From Sulfuritalea sp. (GTDB taxonomy: Bacteria; Pseudomonadota; Gammaproteobacteria; Burkholderiales; Rhodocyclaceae), in the NCBI GenBank assembly GCA_030651305.1, contig JAUSCI010000081.1:1-56556 (forward strand): a stretch of DNA of 56,556 nucleotides. Reading direction: 5' to 3'. This document shows, piece by piece, positions 55,340 to 56,556 of this stretch. A program made the position numbers and the translations under genes. Below the pieces are notes generated by a model that was given only the letters and a program-made list of their open reading frames with translations, did not search any database and was not told where the DNA came from. The stretch's first letter is position 1. Each line of letters starts with the position of its first letter.

Positions 55340-56454
55340 GCTCCACTCCCCTGCTTGCGTCTTTCGCGCAGCTTGCGCCACAGCCCGACCACGCCATCGG
55401 GCAGCCACAGCGTGCCGCCGACGAACAGCGCGCCGAGGAAGAACAGCCAGTACTCGGGGAAGGCGACGGTGAAAAAGCTCTTGGCAAGATTCACGATGAA
55501 GGCGCCGAGCACCGGACCGATCAGCGTGGCGCGGCCGCCGACCGCGACCCAGATCGCGATCTCGATCGAGTTGGCCGGCGACATCTCGCCGGGATTGATG
55601 ATGCCGACCTGCGGCACGTAGAGCGCGCCGGCGATGCCGCACAAGAGCGCCGACAGGGTCCAGATGAAGATCTTGTAGTAGAGCGGGTTGTAGCCGATGA
55701 ACATGACGCGTGATTCGGCATCGCGGATCGCCGCCAGGACGCGGCCGAGCTTTGACGTGACCAGGTAGCGGCCGAGCACCAGCGTCGCCAGCAGCATCAA
55801 CGCCGTAAGGCCGAAAAGAGTCACACGCATCTCGGGAGAGGTGACGCTGTGCCCCAGAATGCGCTTGAAATCGGTGAAGCCATTGTTGCCGCCGAAGCCG
55901 GTTTCGTTGCGGAAGAAGAACAGCATTGCGGCGAAGGTCATCGCCTGGGTGATGATGGAGAAATACACGCCTTTGATGCGCGAGCGGAAGGCGAAGAAGC
56001 CGAAGACGAATGCGACCAGCGCCGGCACCACCAGCACCAGCAGGATCGACCAGAGGATGGAATCGGACCCTGTCCAGTACCAGGGCAATGCTTTCCAGTC
56101 AAGGAAGACCATGAAGTCGGGCAGGTCCGACTGGTAGGAACCGTCGCGGCCGATCTGGCGCATCAAATACATGCCGAAAGCGTAGCCGCCGAGCGCGAAG
56201 AAGACGCCGTGGCCGAGCGAAAGAATCCCCGTGTAGCCCCAGATCAGGTCCATGGCGACGGCGACGATCGCGTAGCACATGATCTTGCCGACCAGGGTGA
56301 TGACATAGGCCGAGACATGAAAGGGGCTGCCCGCCGGCACCAGCAGATGCAGCGCCGGCAGCAGCAGCAGCGTGATCGCGGCGGCGACGCCGATGGCGAT
56401 CCAGCCCTGTTTCGGCGTGGCGCCGAGGAAGCGGACGACGAAGGGCGTCCTCAT
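55336..56454 (-). CDS. urtC: Urea ABC transporter permease UrtC
   Basis: 372 residues, LivM-like with about nine membrane segments. VAMDLIWGYTGILSLGHGVF, KGVYFSIITQAMTFAAMLFF and FRNETGFGGNNGFTDFKRIL are characteristic of UrtC. It overlaps urtB upstream and urtD downstream by 4 bp each. Confidence 0.95.
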   Translation of the reverse strand: MRTPFVVRFLGATPKQGWIAIGVAAAITLLLLPALHLLVPAGSPFHVSAYVITLVGKIMCYAIVAVAMDLIWGYTGILSLGHGVFFALGGYAFGMYLMRQIGRDGSYQSDLPDFMVFLDWKALPWYWTGSDSILWSILLVLVVPALVAFVFGFFAFRSRIKGVYFSIITQAMTFAAMLFFFRNETGFGGNNGFTDFKRILGHSVTSPEMRVTLFGLTALMLLATLVLGRYLVTSKLGRVLAAIRDAESRVMFIGYNPLYYKIFIWTLSALLCGIAGALYVPQVGIINPGEMSPANSIEIAIWVAVGGRATLIGPVLGAFIVNLAKSFFTVAFPEYWLFFLGALFVGGTLWLPDGVVGLWRKLRERRKQGSGA

Positions 56455-56556
56455 GATTCGACGAACCTGCCCTTCAGTGCGAACAAGCCCTGCGGTCGCT
56501 TCTGGATGAACATGATGATGAACACCAGCACCACGATCTTGGCGATCACGGCGCCG
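56451..56556 (-). CDS. urtB: Urea ABC transporter permease UrtB (C-terminal part, cut by window edge)
   Basis: The last 34 codons before the stop read GAVIAKIVVLVFIIMFIQKR then PQGLFALKGRFVES, the C-terminus of UrtB (LivH-like permease). The rest lies beyond the window. The stop overlaps the urtC start (ATGA). Confidence 0.88.
   Translation of the reverse strand, partial: GAVIAKIVVLVFIIMFIQKRPQGLFALKGRFVES

Overview
The window reads as one GC-rich chromosomal segment of a betaproteobacterium. The protein styles (ArgJ, urt/ure, nif remnants, Anbu cluster, LIV-type transporter with acyl-CoA ligase) suggest Rhodocyclales or a relative (Azoarcus, Sulfuritalea or Accumulibacter type). That placement is inference from remembered protein families, not from a search. 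No rRNA or tRNA gene was recognised.

Layout. 1-9.5 kb: housekeeping and signalling genes: an aminotransferase, an FKBP isomerase, a triple-PAS GGDEF-EAL protein, two tandem hydroxyacid-dehydrogenase paralogues, a DUF4202 protein, a PAS-GGDEF cyclase and argJ. 9.6-14 kb: an accessory island. It holds an OLD-like ATPase/TOPRIM gene enclosed by a 60-bp inverted repeat (58/60 identical), two VapBC toxin-antitoxin modules and a PAS-domain remnant. 14-21.6 kb: a DODA-type dioxygenase, then the four-gene Anbu cluster (circularly permuted ATP-grasp, alpha-E protein, Anbu proteasome homologue, transglutaminase/DUF2126 protein). 21.7-27.5 kb: an acetyltransferase and a translationally coupled trehalose operon (membrane-anchored OtsA, OtsB, GH15). 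28-31.7 kb: a cyanate uptake and cyanase operon behind a near-canonical sigma-54 promoter. 32-39 kb: a LIV-type ABC transporter with an acyl-CoA ligase. 39-41 kb: an orphan TRAP binding protein and an unknown gene. 41.2-47 kb: remains of a nif cluster (3' nifS, 5' DUF269 gene, truncated nifN, intact nifX, nifQ with an in-frame stop, a DUF6129-like fragment) around an intact modABC operon. 47-48.3 kb: hicAB and an IS110/brnA chimera. 48.4-56.5 kb: urtBCDE-ureDABCEFG (urtB cut by the window edge).

Theme. Much of the right half concerns nitrogen acquisition: cyanate to ammonia, urea uptake and hydrolysis, and a decayed nitrogen-fixation locus that kept its molybdate transporter. The left half has c-di-GMP signalling, toxin-antitoxin and putative defence genes.

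The most unusual signal is a dispersed motif of about 22 bp (core AAAGTCGGCGCTGGCGGCAC or its complement). Eleven copies are present. Some are intergenic and others lie inside argJ, ureD, livF, modC, the DUF2126 gene and an oxidoreductase gene, read in different frames. Where the family or a paralogue allows comparison (argJ, ureD, the oxidoreductase), the copy does not disturb protein length. This behaves more like a selected DNA word than an inserted element.
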